From positions 920,882-984,881 of the forward strand of contig CAXAMN010008446.1 of NCBI GenBank assembly GCA_963970005.1: a stretch of DNA of 64,000 bases. The letters run 5' to 3'. The stretch comes from Durusdinium trenchii. Taxonomy: Eukaryota; Sar; Dinophyceae; Suessiales; Symbiodiniaceae. The translations under genes and the position numbers were made by a program. Below the pieces are notes generated by a model, which ran no database searches, was not told the DNA's origin, and saw only the letters and a list, made by a program, of their open reading frames with translations. This document shows, one piece after another, positions 24,596 through 36,600 of the stretch (positions are counted from its first letter, which is position 1; every line of letters starts with the position of its first letter).

Positions 24596-26940
24596 GAGGC
24601 CCCCAGCCGCGAAAGGTGCAAAGCCCAAGTCCTGCGGGAAAGGAGACACTCCATGCGTGGCATTTATGCTTACGTTGACCTCCGAAAACACCCTAATGTA
24701 GGGGTGTAGGTGTATATACATGATGTATACCCTCGAAGTCAAAGACCATTCTAAAAATGGTTGATCTGGCTTTGTAGTGTAAAACCCTTAGTGAAACAAT
24801 GGTTGTTCCGTATAGGCTATTAAAACAATGGTGGTTCGACTTCTAGGGTATATATATATATATATATCTGTGCGCGTAGAAAAGCTATGAACGGAGTATC
24901 AGGGTGTTGAGTCGGGAAGGGCATCGCAACCGTTTCGCTCGTGGACGATGGAGCTGAGGACGAGGACAAGCCAAAGACCCAACAGGAACGGAAGAAGTCT
25001 ATTCGTCCTCGTGAATGGAAGGAATATGAAAGAATGTGGGTGGTGTCTGCCTTCTGCCTGCTCAAGCAGTCCGATGGATATTCTTGTAAAACCTGACAGC
25101 CTGACAGTGACGCGTTTGAACCTGCGAACCTCTTGCGGTCAGCTTGAACCTCGCGTGAAAACCAGTCTTGGTCCACCACCCGTCTCTGCCACCACCGCTC
25201 GGTCCTTGGAACTCTCGATGATGGGCTCCGTGTGGCTGTGCAGGAAGAAGTTGCATCCCTCGGCCGCGGACGCCCCCACGTCTGCGTCCGGGATCCAGGT
25301 CCGCTTCGCACGAGCCATCGGTGGAGGTGGCGGGAGCCCTCTGGGTGTTCCTCATCTGGTCGCATCATTTCGTCGCGCGTGCCTCCCGAAGAATGGGGCC
25401 CCGTGCCACACAGTTCCGGGTGCGGAGTTGCCTGGCGGGGCCCCAACAATCAGCAACACCCACTCCCAACCCACTTCCAATAGAACATAATAGAACCATC
25501 AAAAGCCCTCTCTCTACTCTCTCTCTCTCTCTCTCACAATCCACCCCACAGCTGGTGGAAAAAGCCTTTACGTGTTTGGTTTTCCTCCGGCCTTGTGGCC
25601 ACCCAGAAGGTGCACTGTCGGCAATCCCTCACGAAGGTCGCCCCTTCACAGGTGCCGATCAGCACCTCGCAGCCCGAACCTGAGCCGAAGCGGCCGGTCC
25701 CTGCACCCGCGGCCGGTCGAAGCGCCCGAAACGAGGCCATACGAGGCACGGAAGCGGCATGGAATCGGCCGATTTCTAGCGGATGGCATGGATGGAAAAC
25801 GATGGAGAAGGGCCCATGGGATCTTCCTGGAAAATCCTGTCCATTTTCGGGGCCTCGCCCTGTGGAAAAAATGGCTGTTGAAAATGAAAGGCGGTCCGTG
25901 GAGACGAACCATGTGCTTGCTGTTCAGAACCCTCCGGAGTAGAGTCGACCCCTGACCAGCAATACACATCAGCATAATCTGAAGGGGTTGGTTCTCCCTC
26001 ACTACACTCCCGTTTGCTCCCTGCTCGGGCCCCCGCACTCATCCACGAAGGTCTGCTCCGTGCGATCGCACACGTAGACCTTGCAATCCACCAAATCCTG
26101 GCGCACGGATGATCTCTGTAGCCCCTTTTGGCTCAAGTCGCCACTCTGGTTCAAGCTGGGAAGGGACCTCTTCTTGTCTGGAAACAGGGAAAAGAGAGTG
26201 ATCCTCAATCAGGGGAGGGACCTCGATCCGAGCTTCATAGCAGTTGCCACCATACCGGTGGTCAATGATACCACCTGGTCACACAGAAAGAAAAGAGGTT
26301 TAAGCTCTGTTGCGGGTAGCCTCTCCGACCTCCCGTTCAGCCGCCCATTTCGGAGCACTCCCGGCCCCATCCGCATCCTCTATGTTCATTTGCGCGCCGG
26401 GAGCGCAAACCTCAGCAATGCACGGCATCGAAAAGCCTTGAGGCCCCCAACTGTTGACAGACTAACTGCCCTGGTAACACATATCAAGCCCCCGACTCAT
26501 GGGCGGTCACCGCACAATCACATCAAACAAATCTGGAAGGTCTCTGTGGATCTACAACTGTCATTCATACCTAGGGTTGCCATGCCCCATGCAACGACAG
26601 GAAAGAAATCTCTTCTCAACAGGTTCTATGCTCTGTGATTTTGCAATTTCTTCAGTCAGAGCTTCCCCCTCCCATCCTGGAACTATAACATGGAAGTGGA
26701 ACACCCCTGGTCTGTAAAGGAAACGTGTATTTCCGGAGGCCCCGGCCATTCACTTCCACATAGTTCCAGGGAGGGTCACTTCCAGATGAGGTCAAATGAG
26801 CCGGGTCATTCAACGCTGGGCGCCCTGGGACCCCCGTGCCGCGCCCGGCTGCCGCCACACGGTGCAGCCCTTCCGCTTGCCGATGAGGTACGGGTTCAAG
26901 CCTCGGACGAAGCATCGCATCGGAGGCTTCGTGGAATCGT
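24596..26940 (-). CDS. RP2-like protein with tubulin-binding cofactor C (TBCC/C-CAP) domain
   Basis: XRP2/TBCC proteins act as GTPase-activating factors for Arl-type or tubulin-related GTPases and function at cilia and basal bodies. Recognised exons: about 26940-26840 (TVWRQPG, matching the xRxPG stretch before the domain), 26097-26034 (LVDCKVYVCDRTEQTFVDEC), 25679-25592 (GCEVLIGTCEGATFVRDC then CTFWVAT), 25431-25410 (a 22-base exon giving the GAP-motif RQLRTRNC), 25258-25205 (NFFLHSHTEPIIESS) and 24631-~24600 (DLGFAPF). The beta-helix ladder of C-E-V-L-I-G and F-V-R-D-C repeats, the Q-x-R-T-R motif and the P-I-I-E-S-S block are diagnostic of the family. Phases agree from 26097 to 24631. At least one exon between 26840 and 26097, the N-terminus (possible myristoylation signal) and the C-terminus were not identified. 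Confidence 0.82.
24726..24852. repeat. TA-flanked inverted-repeat element (gaagtcaaagac family, copy A)
   Basis: Starts tataccctcgaagtc and ends gacttctagggtata, which are reverse complements apart from one mismatch. A (ta)n run follows on the right. A related element lies at 41644-41764. It is in an intron of the RP2-like gene. Confidence 0.75.
26116..26137 (+). other. Possible relic of the dinoflagellate spliced leader
   Basis: The stretch reads ctgtagcc, then cc, then ttttggctcaag. The known dinoflagellate leader ends ccgtagccattttggctcaag. The match is therefore 12 identical bases at the 3' end plus gtagcc, with one substitution at the 5' end and a two-for-one change in the middle. It is on the plus strand, opposite the RP2-like gene, just upstream of its exon at 26097. 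Chance similarity cannot be excluded. Confidence 0.45.
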
Positions 26941-26949
26941 TGACCTTCC

Positions 26950-28120
26950 CTGTGAAAAGAATTGTTCATGTCCAGTTTGCACTTGCCTAGGTTATTGAAC
27001 ACGCGATGCCTAGGCATGTGATTGAACACCGCATTTGCGGCTGCAAAGCCCTGAAGAGTCCCAAGGGGGACGAAAAGCTAGGCATTTAATATGTTGCTGC
27101 AGCTGCAGTCGTAGAAAAGCTGCGTTGGGCTTGAGCAACCTGTTCTAAAGTTGAACTTCAGGATTGGCAAGGGACCTTTTACAAGTCTAAGTGACCACTG
27201 GGATCTCGAAAGATCACTGGAAAGGTCCTGGATTGGGCTTGAGATTCTCAAAGGATCATGGACATCTGGCCCTTGCCTAGAAAAACTGGTGCCCTTTCTC
27301 CCACCAAGCCCCATCGCGCGGTGTCCCGCGTGTTCACCCGGGAGCACCGGGCGCGGAAAGCCTCGGCGGGTGAGGCTGGGAAGCCTTTCAAGTCGCGAAG
27401 GTCGCAAAATGAGCACCTCGTAGGTTAAACTGTGGTTTGACCCGGGTGTGCATTGTCATAGGGACCCTGAATCAACACCCTGCATCGAAACACGGTGGTT
27501 AGAGAGGCTTTCCTGTTCCAATGTATATACGCCCACCAACATGCCGGTAAAAGTACGGCTGATCTGGCTGACCGTGCCATGACTGTGCACACAGGCAGTG
27601 GCCATCAGTTGGCTCACAGGTGCAGGAGCTCATCTGTGAATGACTGGCATGGGAAGCAGAAGCGAAGCATCTGCTTGATCGACGTCTTCCTCAAATTGGG
27701 AGAGATCCTGGACGTCCGACCCAATTCCGTCGAGGTACCCCGGTACCCCTCACCAACCACGGGCCATACAAGGAGCCTCCCTGCCCCAATAAGCACCGTC
27801 ACGCAAGGGGTCCCTCATGGATACAGGTCCTATGAACCGTGACCAACGAAGATGGACCCCCGCAACTCCAACGTTGACCCCCTACAGCCTGGTGCAGCCT
27901 GCAACCACCCACACTCCGAACCAACCGTGTGCTTCCTCAGCAGCTTTTTTCTGCCTAACATGCACCTAGGTCAATCGCCTCAGCCCCCTCTCTCTGGACC
28001 GAGCCCCTTCTAACTACGAGCTCGGGTGCGGCCGGGTGCGGCCGGGTGCGGCCTCCGAAGCCCGCAACGACACCGAGCAGCAAAACCCACGGCTGCCTCA
28101 CAAAGACCACAGAACGGCAG
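26950..28120. other. Spacer upstream of the RP2-like gene
   Basis: No family recognised. Contains a degenerate gtgacctttt-type inverted repeat (about 27164-27232), a ggtgcggccg triplication (28026-28053) and short open frames. It may include the undetected first exon of the RP2-like gene. Confidence 0.5.
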
Positions 28121-28122
28121 CC

Positions 28123-28473
28123 TCATTCGGTCCCGAAAATCTGTATGAAAGCGCAGTTGATGGTGATGTTCACTCCTTCCTCCTCCCCACCAACTTCATT
28201 CTCATCGCTCTGAGGCTCCGGGAGCGACTCTGGTGGAGGAGCTGAAGCAGGTGGGGGTGGCAAAGGTGGTGGAGGCATCCTTGAGATCTGCACGCCCAAG
28301 CTGGCACCAAGCTGCGAGTGCTCCTTGCTCGTTTGTGCACCCTGCCTCTGCATCTTCACTCCCAACCCCGCGCGGACCCGGGCGGACGAGAAGCCACGGA
28401 GGGGCGGACCCGGCATGCTGCAGAGCTCAAGGGTTGAGCTCAAGACATTGCCCCTCAGCAGTCGCGACAGCAT
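28123..28473 (-). CDS. Hypothetical exon, possible start of an organelle-targeted protein
   Basis: An open minus-strand frame begins MLSRLLRG and carries an Arg/Ser-rich, acid-poor stretch of about 45 residues with GFSSARV, as in mitochondrial presequences. A Pro-rich run (PPPPLPPPPASAPPP) and an acidic stretch (SDENEVGGEEE) follow. No family is recognised and no splice partner was confirmed. The frame could also be an internal exon or chance. Confidence 0.3.
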   Translation of the reverse strand: MLSRLLRGNVLSSTLELCSMPGPPLRGFSSARVRAGLGVKMQRQGAQTSKEHSQLGASLGVQISRMPPPPLPPPPASAPPPESLPEPQSDENEVGGEEEGVNITINCAFIQIFGTE

Positions 28474-28907
28474 CTCGGCCGCGGTATGCGCTCCACACAG
28501 CGACTTAGCTACTAGCTATCGTATAGCTGCTTAGCTCGAGCTGAGCGGCAGTCAAAACGTTGGCACACCCATGGGCAAAACCACACCAGCTCAAAAACCA
28601 AAGAAAAGGTGGTCATCCGGTGCTGAGTCGTGGGGTCCAGTGTCGGAGCCGCCAAGTAAGGCTCCCATTCAAGGAGTCCCAACATCCAAACCCCAACAGC
28701 AGGCATGTCATCCGGACGAACCCCAGCTCCAGGCCCCGCACCCGTCTGCAGCCCGGGCAGGTCCACCTGTCCGGCCTGGAGCGCATACCAGTACATGCTC
28801 TTCTCTGTCCAGGTATGTACACACGCACGTAAGATATATTGGTACACATCATATATATATAGATATATATATATATATATTTATATATACATAATACACA
28901 TACCCCG

Positions 28908-28998
28908 TCTTCTTCTTCTTCCTCCTCCTTCTTCCTTCTTCCTTCTTCCTTCTTCCTTCTTCCTTCTTCCTTGTTCCTTCTTCTTTCTTCTTCTTCAT
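28908..28998. repeat. (ccttctt)n pyrimidine microsatellite
   Basis: Tandem cttccttctt units on the plus strand, preceded by a (ta)n run at about 28850-28890. Confidence 0.9.
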
Positions 28999-29419
28999 CA
29001 TCATCATCTGAAGTACATGGTTCTTCTCTTCACGTAATAGGATGCATGGTCTTGGGCAAAGACCCATGCACTAAAGCAACATCTGGTGTAGCAAGGCCAT
29101 ACCCTTTTAGGCCATGCTAGGACCGGACCGTCAGGCTGGTTTATAGACACCACTTAGGCAAGGATGCCGTTGAGGAATACAATCTTCCCTCATTCTCTTC
29201 CTACAGAGCGCAGCGAAGCTCCGGCTTTTCTTTCAGAATTGTTCCCTGAGAAGGTCGTTTCAACTGTGCCACAACTGAACAGGCAGTTCAAAGGTGCTTC
29301 GACAACTGGCCAAAGTGAACAAAAATGTCATCTTCACACCCGCACCCTGAGTACGGATTCCATGTCCAAGCTTCCTTGGGAGGGAAAGGGGCAGCCACGA
29401 CCTTCATCGGCATTCCCCT

Positions 29420-30101
29420 CAGTGCGCCCCGCCAGGTGCACCTTGGGCGCACTCAACGTCCGCTCCCCGCTGTGCGCGTGGCCGCCTCTGCCTTGAACTC
29501 CTCGAAGAAGTCCCTGGGGAGTCCAACGGGGGGGTTCGGCGCCTTCGGTGTGGGCGGCGCCGAGAGGAGTCTTTGGCCTCCTGGGCGGCCGGTGGTGAAT
29601 GAGATCACCACTGTGGCGTGGTGAACCAGATGAAACTATCAAAGGATGACTGAATTAAACGAGAAGGGGCTCAATGCTAGGATGTTCTAGAAGCAAACCT
29701 GCACAACAATTGAACTCCTCAAACCTCCACTGCGCGGAGTTTGGAGAACTGGAAGTCTTCACTCCTCTTGCGACTCGTTCAATCTGCTTCCATCCCATGG
29801 CATTTAACACATAGACCTGCCAGCTCACACCAGCTCAAAAGGAAAGAGGGACACCGTTCCTGAAAAAGACCTTGTTGAGTGGAATTACATCAATGTGCTC
29901 ACCCATCCAGATCTCTTCCCCCAACAGCAACCGCCCTCCGCCCTGCCGTTTGACACCACCACGGGCCCTTTTCGGCCTAATCTCCGCCTGGCCATAGCCC
30001 AGGTAATCCCCCAAGTAGCTCCTCAGCTCCTCGCCGATCAACCGGCAACAAGCATCCCTCTCTGGGTTCGCCCATCGCTTGGGTGGAGAACCAAGGGTCA
30101 T
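29420..30101 (-). CDS. Unassigned coding-like exons
   Basis: Two minus-strand pieces look coding by composition but match no family I know. The frame at 30101-29835 contains ELRSYLGDYLGYGQAEI and GEEIWMGEHIDVIPLNK. A frame at about 29580-29460 contains a Pro-rich run then GLPRDFFEEFKAEAATR and ends at a possible GT donor. They may belong to one gene lying between the phosphatase and the RP2-like gene. Exon limits are not defined. Confidence 0.3.
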
Positions 30102-30616
30102 CCCCCGAAGCTCGGAGTCCCTCTCCAGAGGTGGATCGGTGGATCGATTGGAAACATCCAGGCCCCAAGCGCAACTTGATGGGCAACATCATGATGCTCG
30201 CAGTGAGCCATGACAGAAACCCACAGTCGAGTCAAACAAAAGACATGTCGCAACCCTGGTTGAGGCACGACCTTTTGTAGCTGCAGGGCTTGTTTCACAC
30301 GGCCCCTGCCCTCGCGTCTGCGCGTGGCCATCGGAAAAATCCTGACTAGAAATTGGCTTGGCCAATCAAGATCAGTTTTGGGCCATCAAGGGCATCATCA
30401 CTTACAAGCCTTACCACTTCTTCGCTGGCTTGTTGCCACCCAACTTCCTGGCCCCTCGCTCACCTGAGGAGTGATCGACACAAGAGAAAATCGCCAAAGC
30501 ACCTGCCAAAAGGATGGGTGTTTGCTTTTGGAAGGGTTGGGAGGCTTGGGAGGACCCACATCAGCGAACCTCCATGAACCACGCTTCAAAGCGTGGTGCT
30601 AGTGGGTCAGGTCAAG

Positions 30617-33600
30617 CTATTCCTCCAGCAAGCCCTTCTCTTCGAGAAAGGCCACTGCATCTGCCAGGCCTCAGGGCGGGAGCCGCGTATGGACGTGGCG
30701 GATCGACGCCTGTGGCTGATCTTTCTCTCCCCCCCCCCGCAATTCGTGAGACTTTGTGGCATTTGGGGGTCCAAAGGCCTTGCCTCAAACAAAAGTCTCA
30801 TGTCCAACCTTCTGAACACCTACAGTGATGCAATGTGCTCGTCCACCAGTCCAATTTCTTTCTATAAGGCTCGCTTCTTTGGGGCTTCTTCCCGTGGACA
30901 GCTCGGGGCTTGTGGATGGCTCGTCACCGGGCGGGAACATCTGTCCAAGGTTCAATCCACCACTGCCAGCGGCGGTGTTCGGCAGAGCTTCTCATCTCCA
31001 GGACGATATTTGCCTCACGCCGACGATGGAAATCAGATGAAATCGGTCTGAGCATGGTTTGTGGGCATTAGAGGGGTGAGGAGTTTCATACATTTTCTCT
31101 TCCAAACAGGATCCCCCCAAGTCGTGGCTTGCGGCCTTGGAGTGTTCGAAACTCCCCCGAGGAATTCACCGGTGCTGGCGGGTTGCAACAGGCAAGGCAC
31201 CAAAAGCCAGTTCCATTCGAATGGGCAAACCAATCCCCAAAACGGTCATCCACTGACTGGGGAAGCACTGCAAGCCAAGGCACCAGTGCGCACCAAGATG
31301 GCTTGCATTCCCACATCCATCGCCCCCTGGATGTCATCGCGCACGTCGTCCCCTGCATGCAGATGGGGACGCCAAGGCCCAATGGGGCAACCAAGGCACG
31401 ATTGGGCAATTTAATGCTATTTATGCTGGGGTCGGGGTCAGATGACTGAGGCCAAAGTGGCCCGATATGACATACAACTCTTCCAGGGAAAGTCCTAAGT
31501 CATGTAGAGGTGTGAAATTCACCATTTCAATGGCAAATGGCAAACGTTCATGACATAGGCCAGTTTGGCGACAACCTCTGACAAATCATTGTCTCTGAAT
31601 TTGAGGTTTTTCAAACTTCAGCTTCATGACATAGGACTCCGTGACCCTAGGGCAAAACCTCATGACTTGGCCGGGTTCACTCTAGTATATATATATATAT
31701 AAGGGCAACAAAAAAAAGGTCAAGGAGTCAAGGTCCTGACACCTCAGATCACACCCATCGGCTCCGAGCCGCACCGGCCGTCCGGCCTACCATGACCACC
31801 GCGTCGGCGCGATAGGGGGCGTCCCCGTGCGCGGCGGAGGCGACGCAGTGGAAGAAGTCGGGGCTCCTGGGCGCCGGTGAAGCATACCGAACCCATGGCA
31901 TCGAGAGACCTAGGGGCCGGGCCGGTGGATCTGGGGGGGGGGCCCTACCCTAGGTCAAGCATACCCCCTATCACGAACCTTCATGATGATCCCAGATGGT
32001 CATTCAGGAACGCACGCACATACGCCACGCGTTGGGAACATGCACTGCTGCGCGTGGGACAAAGCCCCCGGCTCACTTGGATGGAACACTCAGGGGGCCA
32101 AGGCGGCCAAGGACAAAGAACTTCGCTGAGCGGACACCATCATGCGCACCTGCACCCCAAAGTTGAGTAACAAAAGCATCCAATAAATTGTGGATGCTGC
32201 ACCTGCCACCTATTCCACCAACCAACCAACCAACCTACCTACCTACCTAGCTAGCTCCCTGCCTGCCTGCCTGCCTGCCTGCCTGCAACCAATCACGCCC
32301 TGTTGGTGAGTGCTTTATTCATTATTCCGACCCGTCAACCGAATGCACTCGGCCAGCACTCGATCCAAAGCCGAGGCACGGCTTGCCCACCACCCTCGCT
32401 AATTTGCCTCCAAAACAATCCAAAACATGAGGGAAGGGTGGTTTCAACACGTCCGGATGGATCTGGGATATGGTAAATTCATGGTGCACCATTTGTTGAG
32501 ACTGAGCCATCACACATCTGAGAATTCAGCAACTCCCCTATTGAATTCGCCTTTCGCTCTTCAGTCGTCGCACCTGTCCAAGTCCAACCAAGTGGTCTGG
32601 CCTCCTGTCGCAAGCAACGTGGTCCCGGCCCTGCCTGTGGCATACTCCAACGCAGCCACAAAGGGACCGGCCATCATTTGAAACTCCCCCGCCTCACGGA
32701 AGTAGCGGCCCTTGTTCACCTCGGCTGGTCGGCAGAATCTGCGGACTCACCTCGGTAGAGGTCGTCCTCCCCGCATGGCACGGGTGCTGAGTCCGCAGCA
32801 CCCCCTCCTGTGTGGATGATGAGTGTCAACAGGGACCACTCGAGAACATCTGAGATTGACTCGTTTCAGGAACCTTTGACATCCACTGACATTACTACTT
32901 TCTACAGTTGCAGTGTATTACTTATTCAGCCATCAAGCTTAAGTATATTCTTCAAAATCCTTGGAAACTGGGCTTCTGGAAAAGCATCCCCCCTGCTGTC
33001 CACGACAAGGGGCAGCAATCAGCTCACCCTCCTGGGCGTTGACAGGTGGTTCTTGTTGATTGTGGTTGGGTTGGCCCATTGGCACATTAGCATACTCTGA
33101 CTCACCAATCTCGAAGTGGATGCCATCATCCCTCCAAAAGGATCTATTCCTCTACCACAGGCTGCCTTTCCACTGTGCTCTGTTGGGAGTCAGGGGAGTA
33201 GTTGACTGCCAGGCAAACTGTCTTTGTGGCATGTTCGATCACTTTATGTGGCCAAGTCAATTCCCAAAACCTCTGCAAGTTCCATTTTGAGCGTGTTTGG
33301 CCTCAACCGTGAAGCCCGATGCCATGTGCTTTCTGATAACGCTGAGCTATTCGACAGGCCATCCAATTGTCAGGCCACGTTCAAGGGCTCAGAAAAAAGG
33401 CCAGAAAGCGACCACATGGAAGTTGGAACCCTGCTTGAAAGCTCTGGTAACCCTGGAGAGGATCCTCCGGGTTCGTTTCTTCTCGTTCGGAATCTCATGC
33501 TCGTCAATTCGCAGCCACGCTGCCACGTTCGGTGGTTTCGACGGCTCGCAACCCTGAAACAGGTGGCCACGCTGCAACAGTTTTAAAATCGCAAGAGACT

Positions 33601-36600
33601 TGGCAACTTCTTGGGAAAGACCTTACATGATTCGATGATAAATACCTCCAGAACCATCGCCCACCCCTCCCGCCCAACAGCCACCCTCACCCAACCGCAA
33701 ACCGCCGACATCGCCAGGCCTTCTCGAGCAGCACCCGCATGGCCTCCGTCAGCCGCGCGTAGTGCATCTGCTGCGGGGCCTCGGGGCGGGCGGCTCCGTT
33801 GCGGTGAACGACCCGACGTCCGGGGCGACACGTGGAAAAGCACGTCGGACGGTCTCCAAATGACATCCGGTCGCCTGTGAGTCCTTCGTACCCGAACCCC
33901 CAACCAAAATCCTCCAGCGCTCACGCGGCATTCGTCGCGGCCCCCGGGGGCTTCACCCAATGCTCACCCCGAGCACCGCCACCGGCCCCGTGTGGAAGCG
34001 CGCCGTTCTGGGCCAAAGGCGCCGTGCCCACGACCACCGCGGTGGCTTCACTCGCGGGGAAGTCTTGGAACTCCTGGGGCAACCACGGAGAGGAGGAACA
34101 AGGCAGGTTCAAAAGAGGGACACTCGGAGACAAGCATGCAAGCCTGGCAAACCAAACAACCAGAAACAAATGGATGTTTCCCCAAACAGCCATTTCCTAT
34201 GTAAAGGATTTCAATTGCCATATTGGAACAACCATTTGTTTCTGGTTGTTTGGGTTTCCAGGAGTCGCTTCAACTTACAAATTCAGGCTCAACGGCATTC
34301 TTATCATCCCCAGCTTTATGGTCACCGCTGCACCTCCTTTTCCTGCTAGGAAACGTTCCACCCAAAACAGCCTCCAGCTCCGCCCAGACCAGCTCCTCCA
34401 TGGCTTCGGGTGCCAAAAGACACAGCGGCTTCAGCTGCTGCTGCTCCACCAGCGCTCGGGCTGCGCTCAACGCGCTGAAGACTTCACCTGGACCTGAGGG
34501 ACCCGCGCCGCGGCCGCGGTGCGGGAAAGGCGCACTGCAGCGGCATCGACCGAGCCCGAGCTCACGCTTTGGACAGAGCTCGCGAGGGTTTAAGACCGAG
34601 CTTCCAAAAGAGTCTTACGAAAGGGCAGCTCACTTCTCCCCCAGGCCACGAAAGCAAGCCGGTCCCGAAATGGCGGAGCTTCCGACCCGCCGAACAGGGC
34701 CCAATGAGGGCGAGGTGCGCACGTCGAAGTTGAGTCTTTGCAACTTGCGCATGACGGAGGAACAAGCCTCCTGTGCAGGTGTTTCCAGGCCTTTGGTCCA
34801 CTAAACTGATTGACAGCTGAACTGCTAGGTTGACAAACTAGACTCTCAGTGGGTCCTGGCAATCCAACAGCATGAGACAGCCTACCTTGATCTGAGCGCA
34901 TCCGGCGAACGCGTTCGCGCGTTCGCGCATGAGATCCAGCACCACGATCCTGGGACTGGTTGGTGATCAAGCGATAAGCCTTCACCCGTTGGCCTTAGCG
35001 AGTGGGCATCGGTGGCTTCTTGCATCCAGGACACTTGTGGTCGATCTGAATCTGAAGTTCTTTCTTGAAAGGGTTGGGACTATCCCCGAAAATGACCCTA
35101 GATATACATAATCCGCCGGCCCTTGGGCGCGGCGTGTTTTAGGTGATTGGTTTGTATGCTATCCTAGTAGTAGTTTTGTTTTTAGTCTAATTGTACCCCG
35201 GCGCGGATTTTTGACAAGTCTAACTTCCCCCCCTCCGCCCCCCCCCTTCCCTCTCCCGCCCTCCCCCCCCCTCCCCCGTCCTTCCCCTCTCCTTGCGCCT
35301 ACTTGTTGGATATGGTTCTTTATGCGAGTGGGCATGGCCCTGGCCCCGCTCAGAGCCAAACTGGGCCGGCGGAACAATCCGCAGGGTTAAATATTTTATA
35401 TATATATATATATATTTCGTTTTAGTTGATACATCAATGGAAAAGCTCCAAACTTTGAGGTTGTTTCGGGCAGTCCAGGGCCACACCTACAAGATGGTGC
35501 TGTTGTCCCCAGACTACCTTCCTCCTCCCAGCTCTGACCACTGTGGTCTGGCCACCAAATACCTGCCCTGTTCCGACCCACTCAGCCACATCCCTCACCT
35601 CTTTTTTAGCGATGGCTCCGGTAGAAATCGCTGAGGATGTTTCGAAACTCGATCCAAAGGCGCTAAGACCTCGCGTGACATCACTGAGGGGGCGAGCAAA
35701 GGAGCCCCCTCAGCAAGGAGAGACCAACGACAAAAATCTCGGCGTGTAGAGATCACGCGGCTGCATGGCGACTCCAGCCACGCAGTGGCGACTGAAGGCG
35801 CTCAGAGAGGGTTGCCCTTCTCACTCTCGCCGATGCGCACCACCTCACGGCCGACATGCGGTTGGCCGTGCAGGTTGGGTGCACCTGATCAGGGGGGGGC
35901 TTAAGAGTGTGGTCGATGGGAACGTCGCATAGAAAGCCCTGGTAGGACAACTTGTGGCACTCAGAGTGTGGTCGATGCATGGCACTCGAAAGGGTCATGA
36001 AAAAGACCCAAATCCTCAAAACCACTACTACCGGTCTTGCTTTCTCGAACGCTGTGGGCCAGAACCCACAGCGAAACCCATGCCAAAGGCCCAAAGGATT
36101 CCCAATTCCCAATTCATCCTGAGACTGGAATCCATTGAATGACCAATATATAATTGATGTAAAGATTAATTCATGCATGAAACCTCATATGAAGAGGTTA
36201 GTTCAATCCGAATTGTGACTTCTTGAGTCACATGTTGTTCCAATTCCACACGAAGAGGTGGTTCAAATTCCACATGCTGTTTTCCAACCTTCATTTCGGT
36301 GAGTCTCACACCGAAGAAGCCTGTACCCGCTGTACCCGAACCAGATTCACCTGGTGACCTGTGCGTTCTTCCCGTCTTCCCCGCCAACAAACCCAAACCC
36401 CCCAGGGGGGGGTGGCTCCCAGCGACAGAACAAGAACGTCCCTGGCCACGCGGTCTGCCTGACGGAAGGCCACACGCCACACGTTGAAGAGGGCCCAGGA
36501 CACGGCGAACAACGGCAGGGCCAGGACTGCCAGGATACCTCGGCAGTTGGTAAGGCGAAAATCCCTCACCAGTGACCAAGTTTTAGGGTTGATAGACATT

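Noticed and set aside
26081-26638. A 185-codon plus-strand frame beginning near the spliced-leader-like site
   Set aside because: It was considered as a retroposed gene. It has no recognisable domain, its start precedes the leader-like site, and it overlaps an RP2-like exon on the other strand.
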